64,000 nt of DNA from the NCBI RefSeq assembly GCF_014779795.1, contig NZ_JACXZS010000001.1, positions 1 through 64,000 on the forward strand, read 5' to 3'. The translations under genes were made by a program, and so were the position numbers. The notes beneath the pieces are model-generated. The model worked only from the letters and a program-made list of their open reading frames with translations, had not been told where the DNA came from and ran no database searches. This DNA comes from Microbacterium helvum. GTDB taxonomy: Bacteria > Actinomycetota > Actinomycetes > Actinomycetales > Microbacteriaceae. Below, piece after piece: positions 42,988 through 52,739 of this stretch; the first letter of the stretch is position 1, and every line of letters begins with the position of its first letter.

Positions 42988-44937
42988 TCACGGCTGCACG
43001 TCGTCATGCGGGACGATGCGGCTGAGCTCCACCGTTCCACCCGGCAGGATCCAGTAGTGGATGCGACGTGCCTGCGCCGTCTTCTGCTCGATGTAGGCGC
43101 GCCAGCACTTGGCGCCGTCGCTCGCGCGCACCGTGGGCGGGTCGCCGGCGCCGTCGCCGGTGCGCAGCAGATGCGCCTCACGACCCGGGACCTCGCGGAT
43201 GCGCCCGGTGGCGGCATCCACCGCGGCCTTCATCGCCTTGTCGAAGCGGCCGTCGTCGAGGGGTGCGAGCGATTCGGCGAACCGGGGCCCGACGATGTAG
43301 TCGCCGAGGGGGTGGTCGGCGCGCTCGGCGGGTTCGACGCGGTCGACCCACGCGAGGTAGATCTCGTGCCGCACCCAGGCCTCGTCGGTGCTCCAGCGGC
43401 TGCGGCGCGTGGCGCGGTCGTCGCCGGGGGCGGACGAGGCCGCCGCCGCCTTGCGCGCCGAGCGGAGCGCCTGGGTGCCGGCGCGCTGCCGCGCATCGAG
43501 TTCGCGCACCCTCAGCTCCAGTTCGGCCCGGCCGACGAGCGCCTCTTTCAGCCGTGACTCGGCCGTCGCCGCCCGCGCGCGCAGGCGGCTCGCGGCAGAG
43601 TCGTCGGCGTCGGCCTCGGCGAGCCTCGCCTTGAGCCCGGCGATCTCGGCGCGCGCGGTGTCGAGGGCGCGCTGCGTGGAGCGCAGGGCCGACCCGTGAG
43701 GGGCGCGCGACTCGACGGCGGCCGCATGCTCGTCGGCGTGCCCGGCATCGGCGGCTGCGTCGGTCGCGGCCGAGGCGGCGCCGGCGGCCGATGCCGCGTG
43801 CGGCATCGCCGGACGCATCCCCGGCCCGGGAACCGGGCGCGCCGTGGTGGGAGGGGATGCCTCCGCCACACCCGGTGCGTCGGGCTCGGCCGCTGCTGCA
43901 TCCACCGCCGGGGCCTCAGACACCGCGCCGGCCGCGCCCGCTCCCGACGCCCCCGGCACCGGTGTCCGGCGCTCCAGCTCGGCGAGTTCGCCGTGCGTGT
44001 CAGCATCCTCGGGCAGCAGCGCCCTCCCCTGCGCGAGCCAGGGCGGCCCTCCGGTCGTGAGAGCCAGCGGCGGCACGATCGCCTCGTCGTCGTCGACGTC
44101 GTACAGACTCAGGTGGATGGTGCCGTCCGACAGGTGCAGCACCCGCACCGCGACGACGTCGCCCTCGGCGAGCAGCAGGTCGACGGTGTCGAGCGGGTTC
44201 TTCGAGACGTCGTCACGGCGCACCGTGAACTCGACGGCGGGGTGCAGCAGCAGCGTCGCGCGCGCCGGTGTGACCTTCGTGACGAACGCGAGGGTCACGC
44301 TGTGGTGCGCGAACGCGGCGAGCAGCGCTGCCGTGTCGGGAGCAGGCTCGGTCACGAGCAGTCGGTGGTCGTCGAGGTCGAGCATGCCGGCCACGCGCTG
44401 CCCGCGCCGCACCACCCAGTCCAGCGGGAACGGCGGATAGGTCAGCTCGCGCGAGATCGTCGCCGGTCCGTGGCCGTCGGTCGCGACGAGCGCGCGCTCG
44501 TCGCCGGCGAACCCCTGCACGACACCGGTCACGGCGACGCGGCGCGAGGCGGGTTTGCAGTCGAACAGCCGTGCGGCGTTCGCGTGCGTCAGCACGTCGC
44601 CGACGAGCGCCGTGGCGGCGCGCGGCCCCGGGAACCGCAGCGGCGAGCGGCGCCAGTCGGGGTCGGCGCCGAAGTCGACGGGGTACGAGCGTCCCGCCCC
44701 GCCGTACACCTGCGCACGGTCGGGAAGATGCGCCGCGAGCGTGCGGGTGAGGTCGCCGGTGTCGATCAGCACGAGGTCGGCGACGCCCTGCGTTCCCGAC
44801 TCGACGTCGTCCGCATCGATCGCGAACCCGTCGGTCGCCGGGTCGGTCGAGAGCACCACGACGGGCTTCTCGCGCGCACCGAGGATCCGGCCGGCCAGCG
44901 CCACGGCCTCTGCGGTCGTGCGGACGTGCTCGGCCAC
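42988..44937 (-). CDS. S1-like/coiled-coil protein of unknown function
   Basis: A 649-residue protein. Residues 1-120 form an alpha/beta domain (V-V-V-L-S-T, D-L-V-L-I-D-T-G-D-L-T, A-Q-V-Y-G-G-A-G-R-S-Y-P). Residues about 130-285 hold two S1-like barrels (R-R-V-A-V-T-G-V-V-Q-G-F, G-D-V-V-A-V-R-V-L-H-L-S-D-G-T-I-H-L-S). A low-complexity Ala/Pro linker follows (about 320-410), then a coiled coil (about 415-500) and a C-terminal domain (about 515-649) with W-S-T-D-E-A-W-V-R-H-E-I and R-I-H-Y-W-I-L-P-G-G. RNA binding is plausible from the S1-like parts, the rest is unknown. Confidence 0.7.
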   Translation of the reverse strand: MAEHVRTTAEAVALAGRILGAREKPVVVLSTDPATDGFAIDADDVESGTQGVADLVLIDTGDLTRTLAAHLPDRAQVYGGAGRSYPVDFGADPDWRRSPLRFPGPRAATALVGDVLTHANAARLFDCKPASRRVAVTGVVQGFAGDERALVATDGHGPATISRELTYPPFPLDWVVRRGQRVAGMLDLDDHRLLVTEPAPDTAALLAAFAHHSVTLAFVTKVTPARATLLLHPAVEFTVRRDDVSKNPLDTVDLLLAEGDVVAVRVLHLSDGTIHLSLYDVDDDEAIVPPLALTTGGPPWLAQGRALLPEDADTHGELAELERRTPVPGASGAGAAGAVSEAPAVDAAAAEPDAPGVAEASPPTTARPVPGPGMRPAMPHAASAAGAASAATDAAADAGHADEHAAAVESRAPHGSALRSTQRALDTARAEIAGLKARLAEADADDSAASRLRARAATAESRLKEALVGRAELELRVRELDARQRAGTQALRSARKAAAASSAPGDDRATRRSRWSTDEAWVRHEIYLAWVDRVEPAERADHPLGDYIVGPRFAESLAPLDDGRFDKAMKAAVDAATGRIREVPGREAHLLRTGDGAGDPPTVRASDGAKCWRAYIEQKTAQARRIHYWILPGGTVELSRIVPHDDVQP

Positions 44938-45010
44938 GCGCCCTCCTCGGGACCCCGGGTTCTCGGCATCCGGGGGTTCCGAACCTACCCTTCCCGTCGC
45001 CGGGGGAGCG

Positions 45011-47026
45011 TCAGCGACCTGCCGCGGGAAGCAGCGGTCTCAGCGCGTCGCCGAGCACGCCCGACAGGTCGGCGCTGATCGCCGCGGTGAGGTGGTGCGA
45101 GTCTCGGTAGACCAGGGTGTTGCCGAGGATGGGCGGGCACTGCTCGGCGTCGCACAGGTACCCGTCGAGGTCGAGCAGCGGCACGCCGCGCGCGGCGGTC
45201 GCGCTGACCTCGGCCTTCCGCGCCTCGCCCGAGAGCGCGATCGCGCGCGGCTGCCCGCACGCGCCCGCGTCCGACAGGTGCGCCGACAGGCACGGCGCGG
45301 GATCCTCGCGCAGATCGGGGGTGTCGGCGATCACGGCGGTCGGCGCGTGCAGGGCGTCGAGGGTCAGGCCGTAGGCGGCATCCCAGGCCTTCTGATCGTT
45401 CGCCGTGCCGGGGGCGACCTCGGCCCCGGTGTAGGTCGCCATCACGACCAGGGCGGGCGGGTCGGCGTTGATGCGGTCGATGACGGCGTCGCGCCACTTC
45501 GCGCACTGCGGGTAGGGCGCCCCGCGGCGCAGCGTCTCGATGTCGGCGGCGGGGCACGAGCTCTTGGTCTGCACCTCGATGGAGTAGCCGGCCGCCTCGG
45601 CGAACCGCTGCAGCGCCGGGAACCACTGAGCCGCGTGCGAGTCGCCGAACAGCACGATCCGCGGCGAGTCGGGGTCGCCGTAGCGGCAGCCGCGGGCGTC
45701 GGTGGCGGCGATGCCGCGCATGCAGCCGTCGTCGTATACCTCGGGCAGGCTGTCGCGCGCATCCCGCAGATCGGGCGCCAGGTTGTCGGGAACGAAGTCG
45801 GTGCCGCTCGGCAGCTCGGTGATCACGGTGCCCGACGCCGCACGCGCATCGTGCAGCGAGCGCGTGTCGACCACGGCATAGGCGGCGCTGGCCGCGCCGA
45901 GGCACGCCAGCGATCCGGCCACCGCGCCGATGAGCGTCACCCGTGCGCGGCGGCGGGTGAGCACCGGCGCGCGACGCACCGGGTCTTCGACGAAGCGGTA
46001 CAGCAGCCAGGCCGCCGGGACGCAGGCGAGCGCGATGAGCAGCGTCGCCCACAGCGGCAGCGGCCCGGGCACGAGCGCGTCGGGCAGCACGAGCGCCGGC
46101 CAGTGCACCAGGTACAGCGAGTACGAGATCGTGCCGATGAGCACCACGGCGCGCGCCGACAGCAGGCGGGTCGGTCCGCCGCGCGTCTCGCCTGCCACGA
46201 TGACGGCCGCCGTGCCCAGCACCGGCAGCGCCGCCGCGACGCCCGGGAACGTCGTCTCGGACGAGAACAGGACGATGGATGCCGCCACCCCCGCGATCCC
46301 CGTCCACCCGACGATCGGGGCCCACCGCTCGGCCACGACACGTCGCCGCTGCTGCAGCAGCACGGCGGCGAGGCCGCCGACGCCGAGCTCCCAGGCGCGG
46401 GCGGGAAGCGAGAAGAAGGCCCACGGCTGGGCGGCGGACGTCAGCCACACGCACGCGGCGAACGATGCCGCGACGATCCCGACGAGGACGCAGATCAGTG
46501 CGCGGCGCGACCGCACGGCCACCCAGACCAGGGCGAGCAGTGCCGGCCACAGCAGATAGAACTGCTCCTCCACGCCGAGCGACCAGTAGTGCTGGAACAG
46601 CGAGGGGTTCGACGACTCGGCGAGGTAGTCCGAGTCGGCGAGCACGAAGAAGTAGTTCGGCACGTACAGCGCGGTCGCCACGGCAGCCGCCCACACGTCC
46701 TTCATGAGCAGCGGCGGATACCAGACCAGCGCCGCCGCCACCGTGAGCAGCAGCACCACGAACGCGGCCGGCAGGATGCGTCGCGCGCGTCGGGCATAGA
46801 ACTGGCCGAACCTCACCCGCCCGTTCGCGCGCAGCTGCTCGAGCAGATGCGACGTGATCAAGAACCCCGAGATGACGAAGAAGATGTCGACGCCGACATA
46901 CCCGCCGGGCAGGAGCGGCACCCCCGCGTGATAGAGCAGGACCGACCCGACCGCGATCGCACGCAGTCCCTGGATGTCGGCGCGGTAACCCGTGTGGTCG
47001 GGCTGGGCGCTGGCTCGGTCCACCAC
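45011..47026 (-). CDS. Acyltransferase of the OafA type with SGNH domain
   Basis: A 671-residue membrane protein. The acyltransferase_3 part (about 12-370) has R-A-I-A-V-G-S-V-L-L-Y-H-A-G (catalytic His), Y-V-G-V-D-I-F-F-V-I-S-G-F-L-I and R-R-A-R-R-I-L-P-A. The extracytoplasmic SGNH part has L-F-G-D-S-H-A-A-Q-W and a final D-S-H-H-L-T. It would O-acetylate cell-wall polysaccharide. It starts with GTG; two adjacent GTGs are possible. Confidence 0.9.
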   Translation of the reverse strand: MVDRASAQPDHTGYRADIQGLRAIAVGSVLLYHAGVPLLPGGYVGVDIFFVISGFLITSHLLEQLRANGRVRFGQFYARRARRILPAAFVVLLLTVAAALVWYPPLLMKDVWAAAVATALYVPNYFFVLADSDYLAESSNPSLFQHYWSLGVEEQFYLLWPALLALVWVAVRSRRALICVLVGIVAASFAACVWLTSAAQPWAFFSLPARAWELGVGGLAAVLLQQRRRVVAERWAPIVGWTGIAGVAASIVLFSSETTFPGVAAALPVLGTAAVIVAGETRGGPTRLLSARAVVLIGTISYSLYLVHWPALVLPDALVPGPLPLWATLLIALACVPAAWLLYRFVEDPVRRAPVLTRRRARVTLIGAVAGSLACLGAASAAYAVVDTRSLHDARAASGTVITELPSGTDFVPDNLAPDLRDARDSLPEVYDDGCMRGIAATDARGCRYGDPDSPRIVLFGDSHAAQWFPALQRFAEAAGYSIEVQTKSSCPAADIETLRRGAPYPQCAKWRDAVIDRINADPPALVVMATYTGAEVAPGTANDQKAWDAAYGLTLDALHAPTAVIADTPDLREDPAPCLSAHLSDAGACGQPRAIALSGEARKAEVSATAARGVPLLDLDGYLCDAEQCPPILGNTLVYRDSHHLTAAISADLSGVLGDALRPLLPAAGR

Positions 47027-47100
47027 CCGAGCGACTCTAGGCGGGCACGTCAGGGGCGGCCACCCCCTTGACGGGCGCCCGGGCCGTCGCGTAGTCGGGG

Positions 47101-48306
47101 CTAGGCGGCGCGCAGCCACAGCGCCGCGAAGAGCGCGGCGAGCGCGATGAGCGCCACCACGGCGACGGCGACACCGGGCCACCCGATCGCGACGAACACG
47201 AGACCGAGCGCCCACCCGAACAGGCTCGACCCCGCGTAGTAGCCCAGGTAGTACAGCGACGACGCCTGCGCCCGCGCATCGGGGACGCTCGCGACCGGGG
47301 CCCAGCCCGACGCGACCGCGTGCGCGGCGAAGAACCCGGCAGTGAACACCAGCAGCCCGGCGAGGATCACAGGCACCGACGGTGGCAGGGTGAGCGCCGC
47401 GCCCGCGGCCATCACGACGATCGACACCATGAGCACCGGGAACCGCCCGAACCGCGTCGCCAGGGCACCGGCCGCCGGAGAGGCCACGGTGCCCGCCAGG
47501 TAGGCGAGGAACAGCAGGCTCACCGCCCAATGCGGCATCGAGTATGGCGGCGCGGTCAGCGCGAACCCGAGGTAGTTGTAGAGCGCGACGAACGCGCCCA
47601 TGAGCAGGAACCCCTGCGCGTACAGCGCGAGCTGGCGCCGCGACCGCAGGTTCTCGGCCAGGCGGTGCGCGAGCGAGGGGCCGGGGTGCGAGCGGTGCCG
47701 CAGCGCCACGAAACCGCGCGCCCGGGGCACGAGCACGAGGAAGGCGACCGCCGACAGCGCGCACACGACGGCCACGGCCAGGACGCCGGCCTCCCATCCC
47801 GCGATGTCGCCCACCGGCCCCGCGATCAGTCGCCCCGCGAGCCCGCCGATGGTCGTGCCCGCGATATAGCTGCCCGCCGCGGCGGCGGTGTGGGCAGCAT
47901 CCACTTCTTCACTCAGGTAGGCGAGCGCGATCGCGGGCACCGCGCCGAGACCCACGCCTTCGAGCAGCCGCAGCGCCAGCAGCGTCCCGATGTCGGGGCT
48001 GAACGGCGCGAGCAGCCCGAAGACGGTCGCGATGAGGATGCCGACGGCCATCGCCGGCACGCGGCCCACGCGATCGGCGACCGCCGACCATGGGATCACG
48101 GTCGCGGCCAGTCCGAGCGTCGTCGTCGAGACGGCGAGCGCCGCCGTCGCGGGCGGCACGGCGAACTCCTCCGCGATCAGCGGCAGCACCGCCTGCGGCG
48201 AGTACAGCTGAGCGAAGGTCGCGATGCCGGCGAAGAACAGTCCCGCGATGAGTCGCCGGTACGCCCGGTCGCCGGGCAGATGCCCTGTGAACGTGACGGC
48301 CGACAT
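47101..48306 (-). CDS. MFS transporter (YnfM-like)
   Basis: A 401-residue protein with 12 hydrophobic helices, Y-S-P-Q-A-V-L-P-L-I (helix 1), A-D-R-V-G-R-V-P in loop 2-3 and L-E-G-V-G-L-G-A-V-P-A-I-A-L-A-Y (helix 4), as in arabinose-efflux/YnfM exporters. It reads in the same direction as the acyltransferase gene, whose start lies 75 bases beyond its stop; the gap holds an imperfect hairpin around 47050. Substrate unknown. Confidence 0.87.
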   Translation of the reverse strand: MSAVTFTGHLPGDRAYRRLIAGLFFAGIATFAQLYSPQAVLPLIAEEFAVPPATAALAVSTTTLGLAATVIPWSAVADRVGRVPAMAVGILIATVFGLLAPFSPDIGTLLALRLLEGVGLGAVPAIALAYLSEEVDAAHTAAAAGSYIAGTTIGGLAGRLIAGPVGDIAGWEAGVLAVAVVCALSAVAFLVLVPRARGFVALRHRSHPGPSLAHRLAENLRSRRQLALYAQGFLLMGAFVALYNYLGFALTAPPYSMPHWAVSLLFLAYLAGTVASPAAGALATRFGRFPVLMVSIVVMAAGAALTLPPSVPVILAGLLVFTAGFFAAHAVASGWAPVASVPDARAQASSLYYLGYYAGSSLFGWALGLVFVAIGWPGVAVAVVALIALAALFAALWLRAA

Positions 48307-48430
48307 CGCCTTCGAGCGTACGCCCCGCATGGCCCGGGCGTGTCGCGACTAGAGTCGTGGAGGCCGCGCGGGTCGCGGCATCCATCCCCTTCCCACTGCG
48401 GCGCAACGGCGCGCACCCGACTGGAGCCCT

Positions 48431-49933
48431 GTGTCTGCCGCCCACACCGAACCCGCCGACCGCTACCGGATCACCCCGACCGTGTTCCAGGCGCTGCGCA
48501 GCCCGCGCCTGCTGACACGGGAGGTGCTCGCCGGCCTCGTCACCGCCCTGGCGCTGATCCCCGAGGCCATCGCGTTCTCGGTCGTCGCCGGCGTCGATCC
48601 GCGCGTCGGGCTGTTCTCGTCGTTCGTGCTGGCCGTCGTGATGGCCTTCACCGGCGGCCGCCCGGCCATGATCACGGCGGCTGCCGGCGCCGTGGCGCTC
48701 GTCATCGCGCCCGTGGCCCGCGAGCACGGGTCCGACTACCTCATCGTGACGATCGCCCTCGCCGGCATGATCCAGGTGCTGTTCGCCGTGCTCGGCGTCG
48801 CGCGGCTGCTGCGCTTCATCCCCCGCAGCGTCATGGTCGGCTTCGTCAACGCGCTCGCGATCCTCATCTTCCTGTCGCAGGTGCCGCAGCTCGTCGACGT
48901 GCCGTGGGCGGTGTACGTCCTCGTCGCGGCGGGACTGGGGATCCTGTTCGTGTGGCCGCGGATCACGCGCGCCGTCCCGGGTCCGCTCATCGCGATCGTG
49001 CTGCTGACGACGGCCGTCGTCGTGTTCGGGCTGTCGGTGCCGAACGTGGCCGACCAGGGCGATCTGCCGCGAAGCCTTCCCGAGCTGCTCATCCCGCACG
49101 TGCCGCTCACGTGGCAGACGCTGCAGATCGTCGCGCCGTTCGCGTTGGCCGCCGCGCTCGTGGGGCTCTTGGAGTCGCTCATGACCGCGAAGCTCGTCGA
49201 CGACCTCACCGACACGCACTCTCGAAAGACGCGCGAGGCGTGGGGCCTGGGCGTCGCGAACGTCGTGTCGGCGTTCTTCGGAGGCACGGGCGGGTGCGCG
49301 ATGATCGGCCAGACCATGATCAACGTGAAGACCGCGGGCGGGCGCACGCGCATCTCGACGCTCCTCGCGGGCGTCTGGCTGCTCGTGCTCGTGGTGGCGC
49401 TCGGCGACATCGTCGGGCTCATCCCGATGGCGGCCCTCGTCGCGGTGATGATCGCGGTGTCGGCGATGACCTTCGACTGGCACAGCATCCGGCCGTCGAC
49501 GCTGCGGCGCATGCCGCTGAGCGAGACCGCGGTCATGCTCGTCACCGTCGCCGCGACGGTGTGGACCCACAACCTCGCGGTGGGGGTGATCCTCGGCGTG
49601 CTCGCTGCGATGGTGCTGTTCGCGCGTCGCGTCGCGCACTTCACGACGGTGACCCGCACCGTCGACAGCGACACCGCCCGCTACCGCGTGGACGGCGAGC
49701 TGTTCTTCGCCTCGAGCAACGACCTCACGACGCAGTTCGCGTACGCCGCCGACCCGCCCCGCGTGGTGATCGACCTGTCCCGCACGCACGTGTGGGACGC
49801 CTCGACCGTCGCCGCCCTCGACGCGATCGTCACGAAGTACGCGCAGCGCGGCGTCGCCGTCGAGCTCGAGGGCATGAGCGACGCCGCGGCCGCGTTCCAC
49901 GGGAGGCTGAGCGGCGAGCTCGGATCCTCGTGA
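48431..49933 (+). CDS. SulP-family anion transporter with STAS domain
   Basis: A 500-residue SLC26/SulP protein. It begins with a short soluble head, then V-L-A-G-L-V-T-A-L-A-L-I-P-E-A-I-A-F-S and about 11 more helices, and ends with a STAS-like domain (about 415-500, V-V-I-D-L-S-R-T-H-V-W-D-A-S-T-V-A-A-L-D). It is likely a sulfate or bicarbonate transporter. The GTG start is preceded by CTGGAG. Confidence 0.9.
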   Translation: MSAAHTEPADRYRITPTVFQALRSPRLLTREVLAGLVTALALIPEAIAFSVVAGVDPRVGLFSSFVLAVVMAFTGGRPAMITAAAGAVALVIAPVAREHGSDYLIVTIALAGMIQVLFAVLGVARLLRFIPRSVMVGFVNALAILIFLSQVPQLVDVPWAVYVLVAAGLGILFVWPRITRAVPGPLIAIVLLTTAVVVFGLSVPNVADQGDLPRSLPELLIPHVPLTWQTLQIVAPFALAAALVGLLESLMTAKLVDDLTDTHSRKTREAWGLGVANVVSAFFGGTGGCAMIGQTMINVKTAGGRTRISTLLAGVWLLVLVVALGDIVGLIPMAALVAVMIAVSAMTFDWHSIRPSTLRRMPLSETAVMLVTVAATVWTHNLAVGVILGVLAAMVLFARRVAHFTTVTRTVDSDTARYRVDGELFFASSNDLTTQFAYAADPPRVVIDLSRTHVWDASTVAALDAIVTKYAQRGVAVELEGMSDAAAAFHGRLSGELGSS

Positions 49934-49940
49934 CCCGGGG

Positions 49941-51602
49941 TCAGGACACCCGGCCGTCCCCCGGACGCGACACCCGCAGCCAGCGGTAGCCGTACCCCGC
50001 GACCTCGAGCTCCACCCGCTTTCGTGCGTCCAGCGGGATGCGCTCCGCGCCCAGCAGGTCGACCAGGCACGTGCCGTCGGGCTCGTCCTCGAGCGAGAAC
50101 CGCGTCGTCGCGGGCACCTCGTCGAAGTTGTGGACCGCGACGGTGCGTCCGACGTCGGCCCGGAGCGAATGCACGAGCACCGCGCCCGCGGGCTGGTCGA
50201 TGACCTCGAACCGGCCCCACCCGAGCTCGGGCGAGATGCGGTAGCGCGAGGCGAGATCCCGGAAGAAATGCAGCAGCGACTCGCGGTCCTCGATCTGGGT
50301 GGCCGCGTTGACGTGCTCGGGCGCGTAGCCGTCCGCCGGCGGGCGGGCGACCAGCCGCGAGGGCGGCGCCACCGAGAACCCGCCGTTCTTGTCGGCGGTC
50401 CACTGCATGGGCGTCCGCACGGCGCTGCGGCCGGGCGCGTCGATGTTCTCGCCCATCCCGATCTCCTCCCCGTAGAACAGCACGGGTGTGCCGGGAAGGG
50501 TGAACATCAGGCTGTAGGCCATGCGGATGCGCCGCGGATCGCCCAGCATCGGCGGAAGGCGGCGGGTGATGCCGCGGCCGTAGACGCGCTGCCGCTCGTC
50601 GGGCGCGAAGGCCTCGAACACCTCTTCACGCTCGGCGTCGGTCAGCTTGTCGAGAGTGAGCTCGTCGTGGTTGCGCAGGAAGTTGGCCCACTGCACGTCC
50701 GGCGGCAGAGCAGGGCGTGAGGTCAGCGCCTCGACCAGCGGTGCCGGGTCGTGCCGCGCGAGCGACAGGTAGAACGCCTGCATGCCGACGAAGTCGAACT
50801 GCATCGTCAGCTCGTTCACCTCGTCGCCGCCGAAGTAGGCGATCTGCTGCTCGTACGGCAGGTTCACCTCGCCGAGCAGCACGGCCTCGCTCGAGCGTCG
50901 CTGCAGGAAGCGCCGGAAGTCGCGCAGCAGCTCGTGCGGGTCGCGCACCTCGGCGCCCGGTGGCATCTCGAGCAGGAACGGCACCGCGTCGACGCGGAAC
51001 CCCGACACCCCCAGCTGCAGCCAGAAGCCGATGACGCGCGCCAGTTCGTCGCGCACCGCGGGATTGGCGATGTTGAGGTCGGGCTGGTGCTCGTAGAAGC
51101 TGTGCTGGTACCACTGGCCCGCCACCTCGTCCCTGGTCCAGACGCCGTCCGCCTCGCCGGGGAAGACCGGATTCTTCTGCCCCTTGGGCGGCGCATCGTC
51201 GCGCCAGATGTAGAAGTCCCGGTAGGGCGAATGGATGCTGCGCCGCGCCTTGCGGAACCACGGATGCCGATCCGAGGTGTGGTTGACGACCAGGTCGACG
51301 ATGACCCGCATGCCGCGGTCGCGCGCGGTGCGGATCACCTCGACGAAGTCGCCGTGCGTGCCCAGGCGCGGATCGACGCCGTAGTAGTCGGTGATGTCGT
51401 AGCCGTCGTCACGGTCGGGCGTCGGCGAGAAGGGCATCAGCCACAGGCAGGTCACGCCGAGCTGGGCGAGGTAGTCGATGCGCTGGGCGAGGCCCTGCAG
51501 ATCGCCGCTGCCGTCGCCGTCCGAGTCGAAGAAGGTCTCGACGTCGAGGCAGTAGACGATCGCGCTCTTGAACCACAGGTCGCTGGTGTCGGTGATCTTC
51601 AT
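49941..51602 (-). CDS. GH13 alpha-amylase-family enzyme (trehalose synthase-like)
   Basis: A 553-residue GH13 barrel. Nucleophile Asp205 lies in G-F-R-V-D-A, acid/base Glu245 in L-L-G-E-V-N, and Asp313 in F-L-R-N-H-D-E-L. The start W-F-K-S-A-I-V-Y-C-L-D-V-E-T-F and length are as in trehalose synthase/maltose alpha-D-glucosyltransferase. It may convert maltose and trehalose. Its ATG overlaps the stop of the luciferase-like gene (TGATG). Confidence 0.9.
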   Translation of the reverse strand: MKITDTSDLWFKSAIVYCLDVETFFDSDGDGSGDLQGLAQRIDYLAQLGVTCLWLMPFSPTPDRDDGYDITDYYGVDPRLGTHGDFVEVIRTARDRGMRVIVDLVVNHTSDRHPWFRKARRSIHSPYRDFYIWRDDAPPKGQKNPVFPGEADGVWTRDEVAGQWYQHSFYEHQPDLNIANPAVRDELARVIGFWLQLGVSGFRVDAVPFLLEMPPGAEVRDPHELLRDFRRFLQRRSSEAVLLGEVNLPYEQQIAYFGGDEVNELTMQFDFVGMQAFYLSLARHDPAPLVEALTSRPALPPDVQWANFLRNHDELTLDKLTDAEREEVFEAFAPDERQRVYGRGITRRLPPMLGDPRRIRMAYSLMFTLPGTPVLFYGEEIGMGENIDAPGRSAVRTPMQWTADKNGGFSVAPPSRLVARPPADGYAPEHVNAATQIEDRESLLHFFRDLASRYRISPELGWGRFEVIDQPAGAVLVHSLRADVGRTVAVHNFDEVPATTRFSLEDEPDGTCLVDLLGAERIPLDARKRVELEVAGYGYRWLRVSRPGDGRVS

Positions 51603-52564
51603 CAGGCCTCCGTCAATCGGGGAAGGATGCTGCCGGCCGAGGCCTCCAGGAAGCCCGTCTGCTCGCGGCCGACGTGGTGCAGGTAGACCCGGTCGAATCC
51701 GATCCGCGCGAGATCGGCGATGCGCTCGGCGAGGGCGACCGGGTCGGAGTCGGTCAGCACCGCTTGGCGCAGCCTGCTCTCGTCGACGTCGCCGACAGCG
51801 GCGTCGAAGTCCTCGGGCTGTTCGAGATCCCAGGCCAGCGGGGGCGTCACCAGCGCGTTGCGCCACTGGTCCTTCGCGATCGCATAGGCGGCGGCATCGG
51901 TCTCGGCGAAGCTCACATGCACCTGCAGCACGCAGGGCCCCGTGCCGTCCTGTGACCGGTAGGCGTCGACCACCCGTTCGAGCGCCCGCGGCGCCTGGGC
52001 GACGGTGGCGAGCCCGTCGGCCCACAGTGCGGCCCAGCCGGCGGTCTCGGCGCTGACGGCGGTGGCCAGCAGCGGCGGCGGCTCGGCGGGAGTGGTCCAC
52101 AGCCGTGCCCGGTGCACCTTCACGAGGCCGTCGTGCGAGACCTCCTCGCCGTCGAAGAGCCTCCGGATCACGTCGACGCTCTCGGACAGGCGCGCGTTGC
52201 GCACGGACTTGGGCGGCCAGGGCTCTCCGGTGACATGCTCGTTCATCGCCTCGCCGCTTCCGAGCGCCGCCCAGAAGCGCCCGGGGAACATCTCCTCCAG
52301 GGTGGCGAGCGCCTGCGCGACGATGACCGGGTGGTACCGCTGGCCAGGCGCGTTGACCATGCCGATCGAGAACTCCGTGCGCGCGAGCGCCGCCCCCAGC
52401 CAGCTGAACGCGAAGCCGGACTCGCCCTGCCGCGGATTCCACGGCGCGAGGTGGTCCGAGCACATCGCGCCGTCGAAACCGGCCGACTCGGCGTGCTGGA
52501 CGTCATGGAGCAGATCGCTCGGCGGGATCTGCTCGTGCGATGCGTGAAAGCCGACGAACACCAT
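51602..52564 (-). CDS. LLM-class oxidoreductase (TIGR03885-like)
   Basis: A 320-residue luciferase-like protein starting M-V-F-V-G-F-H-A-S-H-E-Q, with G-F-D-G-A-M-C-S-D-H and F-P-G-R-F-W-A-A-L-G-S-G-E-A. The start with G-F-H-A-S-H-E-Q matches the TIGR03885 group, proposed to use flavin not F420. The GTG at 52615 would add 17 residues without similarity. It is upstream of and coupled to the GH13 gene. Confidence 0.82.
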   Translation of the reverse strand: MVFVGFHASHEQIPPSDLLHDVQHAESAGFDGAMCSDHLAPWNPRQGESGFAFSWLGAALARTEFSIGMVNAPGQRYHPVIVAQALATLEEMFPGRFWAALGSGEAMNEHVTGEPWPPKSVRNARLSESVDVIRRLFDGEEVSHDGLVKVHRARLWTTPAEPPPLLATAVSAETAGWAALWADGLATVAQAPRALERVVDAYRSQDGTGPCVLQVHVSFAETDAAAYAIAKDQWRNALVTPPLAWDLEQPEDFDAAVGDVDESRLRQAVLTDSDPVALAERIADLARIGFDRVYLHHVGREQTGFLEASAGSILPRLTEA

Positions 52565-52739
52565 GCCGCGAGTCTGCGGGCGCTCCGCGCGCAAGACGAG
52601 GCACTTGAGATCCACTCCCGGAATGAGCTAGCGGGGCCAGGAACTCACAGCCCGCTCCCAGTCTCGCGGGACCAAAACCGCCGAGGCATCCGTTCTTCTT
52701 CATGACGCCGCAGCCAGCCGCGTCGAACCAGGAGGAATC

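Noticed and set aside
47040..47100. Strong terminator between the acyltransferase and MFS genes.
   Set aside because: The GTCAGGGG/CCCCTTGAC stem is imperfect and both genes read in the same direction, so termination there is uncertain.
51603..52463. N-terminal extension of the GH13 gene through the luciferase-like gene.
   Set aside because: The open frame is an arginine/alanine-rich shadow; the family start is at 51602 and the luciferase-like gene occupies the other frame.
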